Source: Hyphomicrobiaceae bacterium
GTDB lineage: Bacteria > Pseudomonadota > Alphaproteobacteria > Rhizobiales > Hyphomicrobiaceae
Assembly: GCA_022844225.1 (NCBI GenBank)
Contig: JALHMC010000011.1
Location: forward strand, 1 to 64,000
Length of the DNA: 64,000 nucleotides
Direction of reading: 5' to 3'
Positions within the stretch are counted from its first letter, which is position 1; each line of letters begins with the position of its first letter. Of the stretch, positions 17,332 to 26,275 are shown in pieces. Under the pieces are notes generated by a model. The model did not search any database and was not told the origin of the DNA. It was given only the letters and a program-made list of their open reading frames with translations. Made by a program: the position numbers and the translations under genes.

Positions 17332-18288
17332 TCAGACCAGAAGCACCTTGCCAATCACCTTGCGCTCCACGACGAGGCGTAGCGCCTCGCTCGCCTGGGC
17401 CAGCGGCAGCGCGTGGGAATGATGGGGACTGATCCGGCCAGCGCCGAGCCAGCCGACGAGAACGTCGAGGTTGCGGCGGGCGCGATCGGGGTCGAGACGA
17501 TTGAGGGCGCCGATAGTGAAACCGACGACCTCGGCATCCTTGACGAGAAGATGGTTGGTCTTGGCGACGGCAGGGCGACCGCTGGTAAAGCCCACGATCA
17601 GGATGCGGCCGAACGGTGCTATCGAGCGCATCGACTCATCGAAGACGTCACCGCCAACGGGATCGAAGATCACGTCGGCCCCGCGCCCTCCCGTGAGCGA
17701 CAGGACCTTATCACGGAAACCGGAACTGTAGTCGATGACGTGGTCGGCTCCGAGGCGCTTGCAGATCTCGAGGCGCTCTGGATTGCGCGCAGTGGCGATG
17801 ACACGGGCGCCCATCAGTTTGCCGACGTCGACCGTCGCCAAGCCGACGCCGCCTGCAGCGCCGTGTACGAGTAGGGTTTCCCCGGGCTGCAGTCGGCCGC
17901 GTTGCAGGGCATAGAGTGCCGTCGTGTAGTTGGACCGGAACGCGGCGGCAGCTTCGAAGCTCACTGTCTCCGGAAGCTTGATGACGGACGCCGCCGGCTG
18001 AACCGTTTCTTCTGCGAAACCGCCGCCGCAGAGAACACGATCCCCCACGGCCACTCCGGTGACCCCGGCGCCCAGCTCGATGATCTCACCCGCGGCCTCC
18101 CCGCCGGGAATGAACGGCGGCGCCGTCTTGACGTGATACTGGCCGGCGATACGAAGCACGTCCGTGAAGCTGACGCCGCGAGCGCGCAGCCGGATCTTGA
18201 CGTCTCCTTCGCCCGGCGTAGGCGACGGCACGGATTTCACGACGAGGCTCTCGGGCCCGCCATAAGCCTCGCACATCACGACCTGCAT
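17332..18288 (-). CDS. NADPH:quinone oxidoreductase-like MDR enzyme
   Basis: 318 residues of the zinc-free medium-chain dehydrogenase/reductase class. It has the GroES-like domain (FTDVLRIAGQYHVKTAPPF, GGEAAGEI) and the NADPH Rossmann motif LVHGAAGGVGLATVDVGKLM (about 138-157). Zinc-ligand cysteines are absent. The start at 18288 (MQVVMCEAYGGPE) is the family start. It lies 37 nt after kdsD on the same strand and may be cotranscribed without functional linkage. A paralogue lies at 50369-51346. Confidence 0.87.
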   Translation of the reverse strand: MQVVMCEAYGGPESLVVKSVPSPTPGEGDVKIRLRARGVSFTDVLRIAGQYHVKTAPPFIPGGEAAGEIIELGAGVTGVAVGDRVLCGGGFAEETVQPAASVIKLPETVSFEAAAAFRSNYTTALYALQRGRLQPGETLLVHGAAGGVGLATVDVGKLMGARVIATARNPERLEICKRLGADHVIDYSSGFRDKVLSLTGGRGADVIFDPVGGDVFDESMRSIAPFGRILIVGFTSGRPAVAKTNHLLVKDAEVVGFTIGALNRLDPDRARRNLDVLVGWLGAGRISPHHSHALPLAQASEALRLVVERKVIGKVLLV

Positions 18289-18325
18289 TTTCGCCGGACC
18301 CTTCCTGACAGACGAGCGACGCCCT

Positions 18326-19360
18326 TCAGGCGACCCCTGCACGGAGCAGATCGTGGACGTGGACGATGCCGACAGGAATGCCGTCCTCGACCACGAACAT
18401 CTGCGTTCGCTTCAATGAGTTTATCTTATCGAGTGCGGCCGGCGCCAGCATGCCGGGCGAGAGCGTGTTCGGTTGCCTCGTCATGATGTCGCTGGCGATA
18501 CGGGTGAGCAGCCCGGCGCCCATGTGACGGCGCAAGTCGCCGTCGGTGATCATGCCCGCAAGATGGCCCTCGGCGTCGACGACACCGACGCAACCGAAGC
18601 TCTTGGTCGTCATGGTGACGATCACCTCGCTCATCGGCATGGCGAGTGGAACCAGGGGAAGCGCATCGCCCTTGTGCATCAGATCACCGACATGCTTGAG
18701 CTGTGCGCCGAGTGAGCCTCCGGGATGGAAGATCCGGAAGTCGTGGGCTGAGAACCCCTTCTGCTCGAGTAGAGCAATGGCGAGGCAGTCTCCGAGCGCC
18801 AGCTGCATGGTGGTGGAAGTCGTCGGCGCGAGGCCGTGCGGACACGCTTCCTTCGCCCGCGGAAGCTCGAGCACGACATCGGCGGCCTTGCCGAGAGCCG
18901 AGGCCTGTTTGGACGTAATGGCGATGAGGCCGACGTTGAAGCGGCGCGAGTAGGTGATGATGCCGGTCAGCTCGACGGTCTCGCCAGACCAGGAGAGCGC
19001 GAGAATGACGTCGTCGCGGGCAATCATGCCGAGATCACCGTGCGCGGCCTCCGACGGATGCACGAAGAACGCGGGCGTGCCTGTCGAGGCGAACGTCGCA
19101 GCGACCTTCTGGCCGATGTGACCGGATTTGCCGATGCCGGTGACAATGACGCGACCGCGAGCCGCAGCGAGCATGCCGACCGCCTTCTCGAACGCGGGCC
19201 CGAGGCCGTCGTTGAGCATGGCGCGAAGAGCCGCGAGGCCTTGCTCCTCGATCTCCAGCGTGCGCATCGCGCTGGCCCGCGCGATCGGGGGTTCGGCAGC
19301 CGCTGCGCTCACCCGCTTCTCGGTTACGGCAATCGCACGCGCCGACGACGAGCTTTGCAT
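18326..19360 (-). CDS. kdsD: Arabinose-5-phosphate isomerase (KpsF/GutQ family)
   Basis: Converts ribulose-5-phosphate to arabinose-5-phosphate, the first step to KDO for lipopolysaccharide. 344 residues: an N-terminal SIS domain (ILALSWSGETVELTGIITYSRR; GRVIVTGIGKSGHIGQKVAATF) and a C-terminal CBS pair (VCVDAEGH-like VVDAEGHLAGMITDGDLRRHM and FVVEDGIPVGIVHVHDLLRAG). Start at 19360 with GGGGAG about 7 nt upstream. The N-terminus is about 25 residues longer than in E. coli KdsD. Confidence 0.92.
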   Translation of the reverse strand: MQSSSSARAIAVTEKRVSAAAAEPPIARASAMRTLEIEEQGLAALRAMLNDGLGPAFEKAVGMLAAARGRVIVTGIGKSGHIGQKVAATFASTGTPAFFVHPSEAAHGDLGMIARDDVILALSWSGETVELTGIITYSRRFNVGLIAITSKQASALGKAADVVLELPRAKEACPHGLAPTTSTTMQLALGDCLAIALLEQKGFSAHDFRIFHPGGSLGAQLKHVGDLMHKGDALPLVPLAMPMSEVIVTMTTKSFGCVGVVDAEGHLAGMITDGDLRRHMGAGLLTRIASDIMTRQPNTLSPGMLAPAALDKINSLKRTQMFVVEDGIPVGIVHVHDLLRAGVA

Positions 19361-19582
19361 GTGTGGCTCCCCCAATGACTGAGCGTCGGAGGTGGTCCGA
19401 CAACCCGCGAATCGTGTCCCGTACGCTGCATACAACCCGAGATTCGTTCCGGAGACGAGCCGGCGCGCCGCGGCAAATGCACTTGAACGTGGGAAACTCA
19501 CTCTCGACAAAGCAGACATGCGGCGATGGCAATGGTGAGGCCCGCCACAAGTTGCAATCCGCCGGGTGGCATCCAGATTGAA

Positions 19583-20491
19583 TTACCCGTGGATCGCCAG
19601 GAAGGCGTCGAGTTCGTCCGAACTCGGGAGTCCGGCGCGGCTCCCGAGTCGGCCGCACTTGATGGCGGCGACCGCAGCGGCACGTCGAGCGCAATCCGCC
19701 GTATCGCGGCCTTCCGCAAGACCGAGCGCGAACGCGCCATGAAAGGCGTCTCCCGCTCCCGTCGTGTCGACCGCGTCGACGGTAAAGCCCGGCTGCGCGC
19801 CACTGCTGCCGTCGGCCTCGCGCCAGATGTAGCCTTGAGCGCCGAGCGTGACGCCCGCATGCTTTGGGCCCCGTGCCAGCACGCGCATCAGACGGGCGTC
19901 GTCGTCGCCATCGCGAAAGAGTTCGCGCAGCGCCGCCGAGGAAAAGATGGCGTAGTCGGACAGCTCCAAGATTTCGGGCAGCGCCTCGCGTGCGCCGACG
20001 TCGGCATCGATGATGGTGACCACGCCGTGTTTGCGCGCGTGTTCGAAAGCCGTCCGCGTCGCCTCAAGCCACCGTAAATCGGCCAGTATCGCATCGGCCT
20101 GGGAAATCCGTTCCAGCGGCAGCCAGCTTGTGCTCGTCGGCATCGAGGTATCGCGCATACCCACGATCATTCGCTCGGCATGGTCGTCGACGATGATGGC
20201 GGATGTCGATGACCGGGCATCCTCGAAGCTCTCGACGGCTCGGATGTCCACCCGCTCGGCCTTCAGTCCGGCTTTGATGATGGCGCCTGCATTGTCGTCC
20301 CCGACGCGGCTCCACAACTCGACTTTGGCTCCGAGCCTGGCGGCAGTCACCGCAGCATTCGCGGCCATGCCGCCGCCGACCTCGATCGCCTCGATCGCAC
20401 GAACCTTAGTCGGCACGCGCGGGAAAGCCTCGACGCGATAGACACGGTCGAGCGCTGCGTGACCGATCATGATCAGGTGCTTTGCCGGCAT
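19583..20491 (-). CDS. PfkB family sugar kinase
   Basis: 302 residues of the ribokinase fold. It has N-terminal GGGMAANAAVTAARLGAKVE (substrate lid and GG motif) and the C-terminal signature DTTGAGDAFHGAFALGLAEG with catalytic Asp (about 252-271), then the adenine pocket AAAVAAIKCGRLGSRAGLP. It phosphorylates an unknown sugar or nucleoside in the cytoplasm. Upstream of kdsD on the same strand with a 222-nt gap. Sequence does not separate ribokinase from fructokinase-like activity. Confidence 0.85.
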   Translation of the reverse strand: MPAKHLIMIGHAALDRVYRVEAFPRVPTKVRAIEAIEVGGGMAANAAVTAARLGAKVELWSRVGDDNAGAIIKAGLKAERVDIRAVESFEDARSSTSAIIVDDHAERMIVGMRDTSMPTSTSWLPLERISQADAILADLRWLEATRTAFEHARKHGVVTIIDADVGAREALPEILELSDYAIFSSAALRELFRDGDDDARLMRVLARGPKHAGVTLGAQGYIWREADGSSGAQPGFTVDAVDTTGAGDAFHGAFALGLAEGRDTADCARRAAAVAAIKCGRLGSRAGLPSSDELDAFLAIHG

Positions 20492-20626
20492 CCACTCTCC
20501 GTTGCTGTCGATTAGGCGGTTGGAGCTTGAGACGGACTTTGAGCGCGACCAGCAACCCGATCGAACTGTCGTGGTTTAACGCGATACGAGCAAGCATTTT
20601 TCGGCGCTTCGGATGGGCTCGATGGC

Positions 20627-22768
20627 CTATCTGGCCCGAGGTCTCAGGCGAGCGAGCGCCGCCCGGCTCGTTTCCTGTGTGGTGTCGATGGCGATGGCGC
20701 GCTCATAGTCGCGGATGGCGTCTTCGCGACGACCCAGCGACTCGAAAATCTGGCCTCGTGTATCGTAGGCATACCCGTTGGCCGGATTGGCAGCGATCGA
20801 CCGGTTGGCATCCGCGAGCGCATCGCTCGCGCGGCCTGTTTGAAACAGGCTCCAGGCGCGATTGTTGAGGGCTTCCGCGTGATTGGGATCGATGCGGATG
20901 GCGGCATCGTAGTCGCGCATTGCGGTTTCGCGCCCCGCCGGGTCGCCTTTAAGGAAATGGGCGATGCCACGGTCGGTGAGCACCTGCGCGTCGCTCGGAG
21001 CGACATCGAGGGCGCGGGTCAACTCCGCGACCGCTTTGTCGTAGTTGCCGAGACGCCGCTCGGCGAGGCCTTGTTGATGCAGGGCTGCGGCGCGCCGGGA
21101 GGGAATGTCGTCGCTGTTGGCCACCACAGAGCAGCGGGCCGCCTTTTCGCCGTCACCGGCGGTTTGGCAAGCCGCCCAGTTGGCATCTCGCGTGCGCTGG
21201 CGGGCGGCCTCCTCGATGATTGCTTTGGGCTGGGCCGATGCCGCCGCTTCACGCGCTTGATCCTCGCGAAGCGCGGCGAGCCGGGCTTTGGCGGTTGACG
21301 CAACTCGTGCGTTGGCGTGCTCGGCGATGAAGCGCTCGATCACAGCGGTATCGGTCGATGCGGAGAGCGGCCTCCACGCCGCCTCGGCGACCTGCTCTGG
21401 GTCGGGTTGGGGCGGGGAGGGAGCAATCGGGACAGAGGGTCCAGCAGGTATCGCATCCGTCGCTTTGGCCGCCACGGAAACCGCTGGCAAGGCGGGCTCA
21501 GACAGTTGCCCGACCGCCGACTTCGACACCGAGGCCGTGGTCGTGGACTGGGGAGCTGATGCCGATCGCCAGTAGGCGAAGGCACCCGCCATGGCGAGCG
21601 CGACGACGGCGATACCGGCGACGAGGGCTCCACGGAGAAACGGCGCAATGGGGCTGGTCGAATCGGGGCGGCCTTCGGCTGAGCCAACGAGCGCCGAGGT
21701 CTGATCACTAGCGCGCGGCGGCGGACCCGGCGCTCTGGTAGTACCGCTGGCGGCCGCGGCACGATGCGGTGTGTCTGAGGTTCGGTCGGCGGATAGCTTC
21801 GGCAACCCTGAACCGCCCGCTGACTCGTGGCCCGTCAGCATCGCCCGCCAGTCAGAGACGGATTGGGGTCGCTCATCGGGCTTCAAGCGCAAAGCCATGT
21901 CGATGGCTGCCATGAAGCCCGGTCGATAGTCGGTCGTCGTCATCTCCGTGACGGGTTTCAACTCGTCGCCGAGCGCGCCGCGGCGGCTCGAATCCATCGG
22001 CGGGCGTCCGGAAATCGAGCGATACAGCGTGGCGCCTACGGCATAGATGTCGGTCCACGGGCCCTGCAGCTCGGCGATCCCGTGGTACTGCTCCGGCGGG
22101 GAGTAGCCATGCTTGACGATGGCCGAAAGCTTTTGCGAACGCTCGCGGATATCTTCGCGGCAGGCGCCGAAATCGATCAGGCACGGGCTGCCGTCACGCC
22201 GGATGAGGATGTTGTCCGGCGCGATGTCGCGGTGAAGCAGGTTGGCGCCGTGGACCGTCTCGAGAGCGTCGAGGAGCGGCATCAGGATGCGGTCGAGTTC
22301 GGCCTGGGTCGGAGGCCGGCCGAGGCCGTCGAGCCATTGTCCCATCTGCTGGCCTTCGACATAGCCGAGGACCGCGTAAGCCGTGCCGTTCTCCTCGAAA
22401 TAGTCGACGACGTCGACGATGCCCGGATGCTCGCATTTGGCTAGCGCTTCGGCCTCCTTCAGGAAGCGGTCGAGCCCCCATCGAAACAGGCCGCCTCCAT
22501 CGGCGGTGCTGACGACATGCATGCCATGGCGGGTCGCGAATTGCCGTGGGAAGAATTCCTTGAGCGCGAAAACTTTGGACTTCAGGCGGTCGTGACGGGC
22601 TCGGTACGTGATGCCGAAGCCACCCGCGCCGATGACCTCCTCGATGATGTAGTGGCGGATGGTCAGGCCGGACCGCAGGGCAACGAAGCCGCCGGACTGG
22701 GCGCTGTCTACCGGACCGTCGGATGCAGCGCTGGCCCCGTCGTGGGCGGACCCGGATTCGTCTGGCAT
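20627..22768 (-). CDS. Membrane Ser/Thr protein kinase with TPR domain
   Basis: 713 residues. The Hanks-type kinase domain (about 37-310) has GAGGFGITYRA (P-loop), ALKEFF (catalytic Lys), HRDIAPDNIL (catalytic loop) and IDFGACRE (DFG). A Pro/Ser-rich linker leads to one transmembrane helix (about 382-402, GALVAGIAVVALAMAGAFAYW), then four TPR repeats (about 565-705). The kinase should be cytoplasmic and the TPRs periplasmic. It is divergent from an OmpA-like gene across 170 nt, suggesting a cell-envelope signalling pair. AGGAC precedes the ATG. Confidence 0.88.
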   Translation of the reverse strand: MPDESGSAHDGASAASDGPVDSAQSGGFVALRSGLTIRHYIIEEVIGAGGFGITYRARHDRLKSKVFALKEFFPRQFATRHGMHVVSTADGGGLFRWGLDRFLKEAEALAKCEHPGIVDVVDYFEENGTAYAVLGYVEGQQMGQWLDGLGRPPTQAELDRILMPLLDALETVHGANLLHRDIAPDNILIRRDGSPCLIDFGACREDIRERSQKLSAIVKHGYSPPEQYHGIAELQGPWTDIYAVGATLYRSISGRPPMDSSRRGALGDELKPVTEMTTTDYRPGFMAAIDMALRLKPDERPQSVSDWRAMLTGHESAGGSGLPKLSADRTSDTPHRAAAASGTTRAPGPPPRASDQTSALVGSAEGRPDSTSPIAPFLRGALVAGIAVVALAMAGAFAYWRSASAPQSTTTASVSKSAVGQLSEPALPAVSVAAKATDAIPAGPSVPIAPSPPQPDPEQVAEAAWRPLSASTDTAVIERFIAEHANARVASTAKARLAALREDQAREAAASAQPKAIIEEAARQRTRDANWAACQTAGDGEKAARCSVVANSDDIPSRRAAALHQQGLAERRLGNYDKAVAELTRALDVAPSDAQVLTDRGIAHFLKGDPAGRETAMRDYDAAIRIDPNHAEALNNRAWSLFQTGRASDALADANRSIAANPANGYAYDTRGQIFESLGRREDAIRDYERAIAIDTTQETSRAALARLRPRAR

Positions 22769-22938
22769 CGCGCGTCCTCCGTCTGGGTCACTCGTGGCTT
22801 CGAGACGTCTTGAGGTGACGGCTGTCGGCTAACGGGTAATTTAGATCCGGTAAGCTGGACGCTTGGCCGGTGAGACCTTAAATGCGACCTTGGCTATGGT
22901 ATTCTCAGCCTTCATATCCTCGACCGGGTCTCGATGTC

Positions 22939-23616
22939 ATGATGTCTCGTTTGTCTTGCCTGATGGTTTCGGCCGTACTGGTCGCCTGTGCTGCAGGCGC
23001 CGGCCATGCGCAAGCTCCCCCCACGGCCGAACAGATCATCGAAAGGCTGAAATCGGGTCAAGGGGAGGGCACGGACGCGCCTCGCCGCACGAGGGGGCTT
23101 TCCGCGCCGGCCGGCAATCCCGGAACCCCGCCAAGCTCCGTCAACCCGGCCTCGGCCAGCGAAGCTCCGGTCGGGGCCCCCATCGAGCCACGGCTCGACA
23201 ACCTCTTCGTCGCGCCGCCGGGGCAGATCTCCCCGACGCAGCGCAACGAGGTCGCGGCCATCGCGCAATCGCGTCCCACGATCGATCTCACCATTTATTT
23301 CGATTTCAACTCGTCCGAGATCAGCCCACAGGCTATCCCGACCCTGGTCGAACTCGGCAAAGCCCTGTCGTCCGATGCACTGAAGGGGACGCGATTCCTC
23401 CTCGCGGGCCATACGGATGCAAAGGGAAGCAACGCCTACAATCTGCGGCTTTCGCAACGGCGAGCCGAGACGATCCGGCGTTTTCTCGCGGCTCAGTTCA
23501 AGGTCGAGGAGCAACGGCTGCTCGCGATCGGCTACGGCGAGGAGCAGCCGAAAAACACTGCCAATCCCAACGCCGACGAGAATCGTAGAGTGCAAGTGGT
23601 CAACTTTGGCGGCTAG
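22939..23616 (+). CDS. OmpA-family peptidoglycan-binding protein
   Basis: 225 residues. A signal peptide (about 1-24, ending AGAGHAQA), a Pro/Ala-rich linker, then a C-terminal OmpA domain: IYFDFNSSEISPQA, LLAGHTDAKGSNAYNLRLSQRRAETIRRFL and the family Arg in ENRRVQVV. It anchors non-covalently to peptidoglycan in the periplasm. There is no lipobox Cys at the cleavage site. The start at 22939 (or 22942) puts the signal peptide at the N-terminus. It is divergent from the kinase gene. Confidence 0.85.
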   Translation: MMSRLSCLMVSAVLVACAAGAGHAQAPPTAEQIIERLKSGQGEGTDAPRRTRGLSAPAGNPGTPPSSVNPASASEAPVGAPIEPRLDNLFVAPPGQISPTQRNEVAAIAQSRPTIDLTIYFDFNSSEISPQAIPTLVELGKALSSDALKGTRFLLAGHTDAKGSNAYNLRLSQRRAETIRRFLAAQFKVEEQRLLAIGYGEEQPKNTANPNADENRRVQVVNFGG

Positions 23617-23691
23617 GATCTTGCTTCGTCGTGGCCGGCACGGCAGCGCGCAAGTCACGGCCCTCCTTCGGCACCTGAGGAGCTTCGCCCC

Positions 23692-24840
23692 ATGACCTCG
23701 ATCGACCGGATTATCACGACGCACGTCGGCAGCCTTCCGCGATCGGAGATGGTCAGCGACGTCGTCGAGGCGGAGGAGGCCGGCACCCCGGTCTCCGCCG
23801 AGCTTTTCGATGCCGTGATCGCCGAGGCGATCGACGTCGAGGTAGAGCGCCAGAAGCGCATCGGCATCGACATCGTCTCGGATGGCGAGTTCTCGAAGCT
23901 CACCTACGCGAGCTACATCCAGCATCGATTGACAGGCTTCTCGGGCGACAGCCCGCTCGTGACACCGGCCGATCTCGACGACTTCCCCGGAGCTGCATCG
24001 GCAGCCGAGTCGCGACGGCGCCGGCCGCACAAGTTTCAGAGGCCGACCTGTACCGGTCCCGTCACGATCCGGACGCGCGAGCCGCTCGAGGCCGACATCC
24101 GTCGCATGAAAGCCGCAGTCGGAAAGCACCGGCCGGCCGGCGCCTTCTTGACGGCGGCATCGCCGGGCTTGATCGCAATCTTCCATCCGAACCGCTTCTA
24201 TCCAACGCATGCAGCCTACCTCGAGGCGCTCGCGAAGGCGATGCGGGTCGAGTACGAGGCGATCGTCGGGGCCGGCCTCGACCTGCAAATCGATTGCCCT
24301 GACCTCGCGATGGGGCGCCATACGATTTTCAAGCATGCCAGCGATGCCGCGTTCCTCAATCACGCCGAGGAGCAGATCGAGGCGCTGAACCATGCACTGG
24401 CCGGGCTGCCGCCCGAACGCCTCAGGATGTACGTCTCATGGGGCAACTACGAAGGCCCACACACGCACGACATCGCACTCGAGAAGATCCTACCGGTCAT
24501 TCTGAAAGGCAGGCCAAGATCGATCCTGCTCGAGGCCGCGACACCGACGCATCAGCACGATTGGCGCGTGTTCGAGCGTATCCGGCTGCCGGACGACAAG
24601 GTTCTTGTGCCAGGGGTGATCGACGTGACCAACAACTACGTTGAGCACCCCGAGGTCGTAGCCGACCGTCTCGAGCGCTACGCCAACGTCGTCGGTCGAG
24701 AGCGGGTGATTGCGTCGACGGATTCCGGCTTTGCCGCATTCGCCGGCGATCGGATGGTCGACCCGCGCGTCGCATTCGCCAAGCTCGAAAGCCTCGTGCG
24801 CGGCGCGGAGCGTGCTTCTCGACGACTGTGGAACCATTGA
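23692..24840 (+). CDS. MetE C-terminal-like protein lacking the zinc cysteines
   Basis: 382 residues of the cobalamin-independent methionine synthase II family (TIM barrel). It has HVGSLPRSEMV, IDIVSDGEFSK, LDLQIDCPDLAMGRH and WGNYEGPHTHD, all family hallmarks. In the family the zinc ligands include a Cys before WGN and the Cys of DCG. Here they read VSWGNY (S249) and TDSGF (S345), so both are serine. It may use no zinc or a different reaction from homocysteine methylation. GAGGAG lies 11 nt upstream. Confidence 0.85.
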   Translation: MTSIDRIITTHVGSLPRSEMVSDVVEAEEAGTPVSAELFDAVIAEAIDVEVERQKRIGIDIVSDGEFSKLTYASYIQHRLTGFSGDSPLVTPADLDDFPGAASAAESRRRRPHKFQRPTCTGPVTIRTREPLEADIRRMKAAVGKHRPAGAFLTAASPGLIAIFHPNRFYPTHAAYLEALAKAMRVEYEAIVGAGLDLQIDCPDLAMGRHTIFKHASDAAFLNHAEEQIEALNHALAGLPPERLRMYVSWGNYEGPHTHDIALEKILPVILKGRPRSILLEAATPTHQHDWRVFERIRLPDDKVLVPGVIDVTNNYVEHPEVVADRLERYANVVGRERVIASTDSGFAAFAGDRMVDPRVAFAKLESLVRGAERASRRLWNH

Positions 24841-24910
24841 CCGATCATCACTCGCGCCACGGACTAGCAATGACGCCACCGGCGGCAAGGTAGACATATT
24901 GGTTCACCTG

Positions 24911-25132
24911 TCAGTGGTTTCGGGGGCGATCGAGCGCAACCGACCCGTGGTCGCTGTTCATTTGAGGGATCGTGACGAGCTTGGGGAAGGACCGCCCGCC
25001 GCAGACGGGGGAAGAGCTCGGCTGCCTTTTCGTTGGCCGCGGTGAGAAATCGGAAAAACCACCGTGTTCTCTGTACCGTTGCGTCCGATTGACATGCGAC
25101 CGGGCGGTCCCTGGCCCGTTGGCCGCCGACAT
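24911..25132 (-). CDS. Possible EcfG-dependent small ORF
   Basis: 73 residues (MSAANGPGTARSHVNRTQRY...) on the minus strand, about 50 nt downstream of a perfect EcfG promoter (25180-25204). No domain is recognised. Composition is polar with Ser/Arg/Pro. No strong Shine-Dalgarno. The evidence for coding is only the promoter and the open frame; the transcript could instead be a regulatory RNA. Confidence 0.25.
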   Translation of the reverse strand: MSAANGPGTARSHVNRTQRYREHGGFSDFSPRPTKRQPSSSPVCGGRSFPKLVTIPQMNSDHGSVALDRPRNH

Positions 25133-25179
25133 ATCCCACTCGAGATATTCGGACAGCCGGTAATTCTTGTGCTTCGAGA

Positions 25180-25204
25180 AACGTGTCGGCTGAATCAAGG
25201 TTCC
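25180..25204 (-). promoter_or_regulatory. EcfG promoter, minus strand
   Basis: Reads GGAAC (25204-25200), 16-nt spacer, CGTT (25183-25180), a perfect match to the alphaproteobacterial general-stress sigma consensus. It points left into 24841-25170, where no known gene lies. This is divergent to the promoter at 25285. Confidence 0.65.
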
Positions 25205-25284
25205 GCTGCCGGGGCGGGGATTTCGCTGCTGCAGGACGATTTAGGCAGGGACGATGGCAGACATAGGAATGCGGTTTCGAGACT

Positions 25285-25310
25285 GGAACCGGATCAGGCA
25301 GCGCAACGTT
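25285..25310 (+). promoter_or_regulatory. EcfG promoter of the secreted PRC-barrel gene
   Basis: GGAAC (25285-25289), 17-nt spacer, CGTT (25307-25310), 52 nt before the ATG at 25363. Confidence 0.75.
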
Positions 25311-25362
25311 GATACTCCCGTTGGCGGCGTCTGCCGCACAACGGAATATCAGGAGTAATATC

Positions 25363-25788
25363 ATGAACCGGGTCGTTCCATTCGCCATTGCCATGCTGTT
25401 CGCCGGCTCGTCGGCGATCGCACAGACGCAGCCGCAGACGACGACGCCTACCCCTGCAACGCCATCTGTGGTGACACCAGCGCCGTCCGTCACAACGACG
25501 ACTCCGAGCACAACCGCTGGACAGGTGACTCTGACCGACGAGCAGGCGAACTCGTGGGTCGATAAAGTTGTCTACAGCAGCGACGGGAAGAACGTCGGCG
25601 AGGTCGCGGCGATCCAGCGCGATACGAGCGGCAAAGTGACAGAGATGCACGCCGATATCGGCGGGTTCCTCGGATTGGGCGAGACGAGGGTGCGATTGAT
25701 GCCGAACCAGTTCAAGCTTGAGAACGATCGCATCATACTCAACCTCGATTCCGAGCAAGTCCGAGCCCTGCCGAAGATCGCAAAATAA
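25363..25788 (+). CDS. Secreted PRC-barrel domain protein
   Basis: 141 residues. A signal peptide (residues 1-21, ending SSAIAQ), a Thr/Pro-rich linker, then a PRC-barrel (about 68-135: VVYSSDGKNVGEVAAIQRD ... FLGLGETRVRLM). PRC-barrels occur in stress and RNA/photosynthesis proteins; here export suggests a periplasmic role. AGGAG lies 8 nt upstream. Predicted to be under EcfG control, with an intrinsic terminator 36 nt after the stop. Confidence 0.85.
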   Translation: MNRVVPFAIAMLFAGSSAIAQTQPQTTTPTPATPSVVTPAPSVTTTTPSTTAGQVTLTDEQANSWVDKVVYSSDGKNVGEVAAIQRDTSGKVTEMHADIGGFLGLGETRVRLMPNQFKLENDRIILNLDSEQVRALPKIAK

Positions 25789-25823
25789 ATCATCGATCTG
25801 CAGCAGTGCTCTCGACACGAGGA

Positions 25824-25856
25824 CGGCCTGGTGGGAGACCACCAGGCCGCTTTTTT
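25824..25856 (+). terminator. Rho-independent terminator
   Basis: CGGCCTGGTGG-GAGA-CCACCAGGCCG, a perfect 11-bp stem, followed by T6 at 25851-25856. It ends the plus-strand PRC-barrel transcript, between convergent genes. Confidence 0.9.
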
Positions 25857-25874
25857 CTATTGAACACGATACTG

Positions 25875-26243
25875 TCAGACAGATCCCGTTCCCCAATAGT
25901 ACGGGACGCCGTAGTGATCGTACGTGCGGCGCTCCCAGTCCCGGTCCGTCCAGCTCGACTCGCTGTACTCCGGCGCCGCACGAAGCTGATCCTCCGTAAC
26001 GTCCGTACGGTAGCCACCGAGCGAGGTGTCATACTTGAGTGCGTTCCATGGCAAGGCGTGATGGCTCTCACCCATTCCCAGGAAACCTCCAAAGCTCATG
26101 ACGGCGTAGGCAACCCGGCCCGACTGCTTGTCGATCATGACGTGATCGATGCTCCCGATTTCATCGCCATTGGGAGAATAGACCGTTGTTCCTTGAACGC
26201 GTTCGCTCGAAATGAGGCTTTGCTGAGTGCCGGTGCTTTGCAT
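25875..26243 (-). CDS. PRC-barrel domain protein (cytoplasmic)
   Basis: 122 residues without a signal peptide. The PRC-barrel spans about 12-75 (VYSPNGDEIGSIDHVMIDKQ ... GGFLGMGESHHALPW), the common stress-associated form, with a Tyr/Trp-rich tail (DHYGVPYYWGTG). AGGAGGT lies 8 nt before the ATG at 26243. An EcfG promoter 32 nt upstream makes it a probable stress effector. Its GGFLG(L/M)GE loop matches the secreted PRC protein next to it, suggesting paralogy. Confidence 0.85.
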   Translation of the reverse strand: MQSTGTQQSLISSERVQGTTVYSPNGDEIGSIDHVMIDKQSGRVAYAVMSFGGFLGMGESHHALPWNALKYDTSLGGYRTDVTEDQLRAAPEYSESSWTDRDWERRTYDHYGVPYYWGTGSV

Positions 26244-26275
26244 GTCGAGACCTCCTGCTAGGCTCCTGCAACGAA

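Noticed and set aside
22912..24393. Minus-strand ORF (493 codons)
   Set aside because: Spans the OmpA-like and MetE-like genes on the opposite strand; both have clear domains, this does not.
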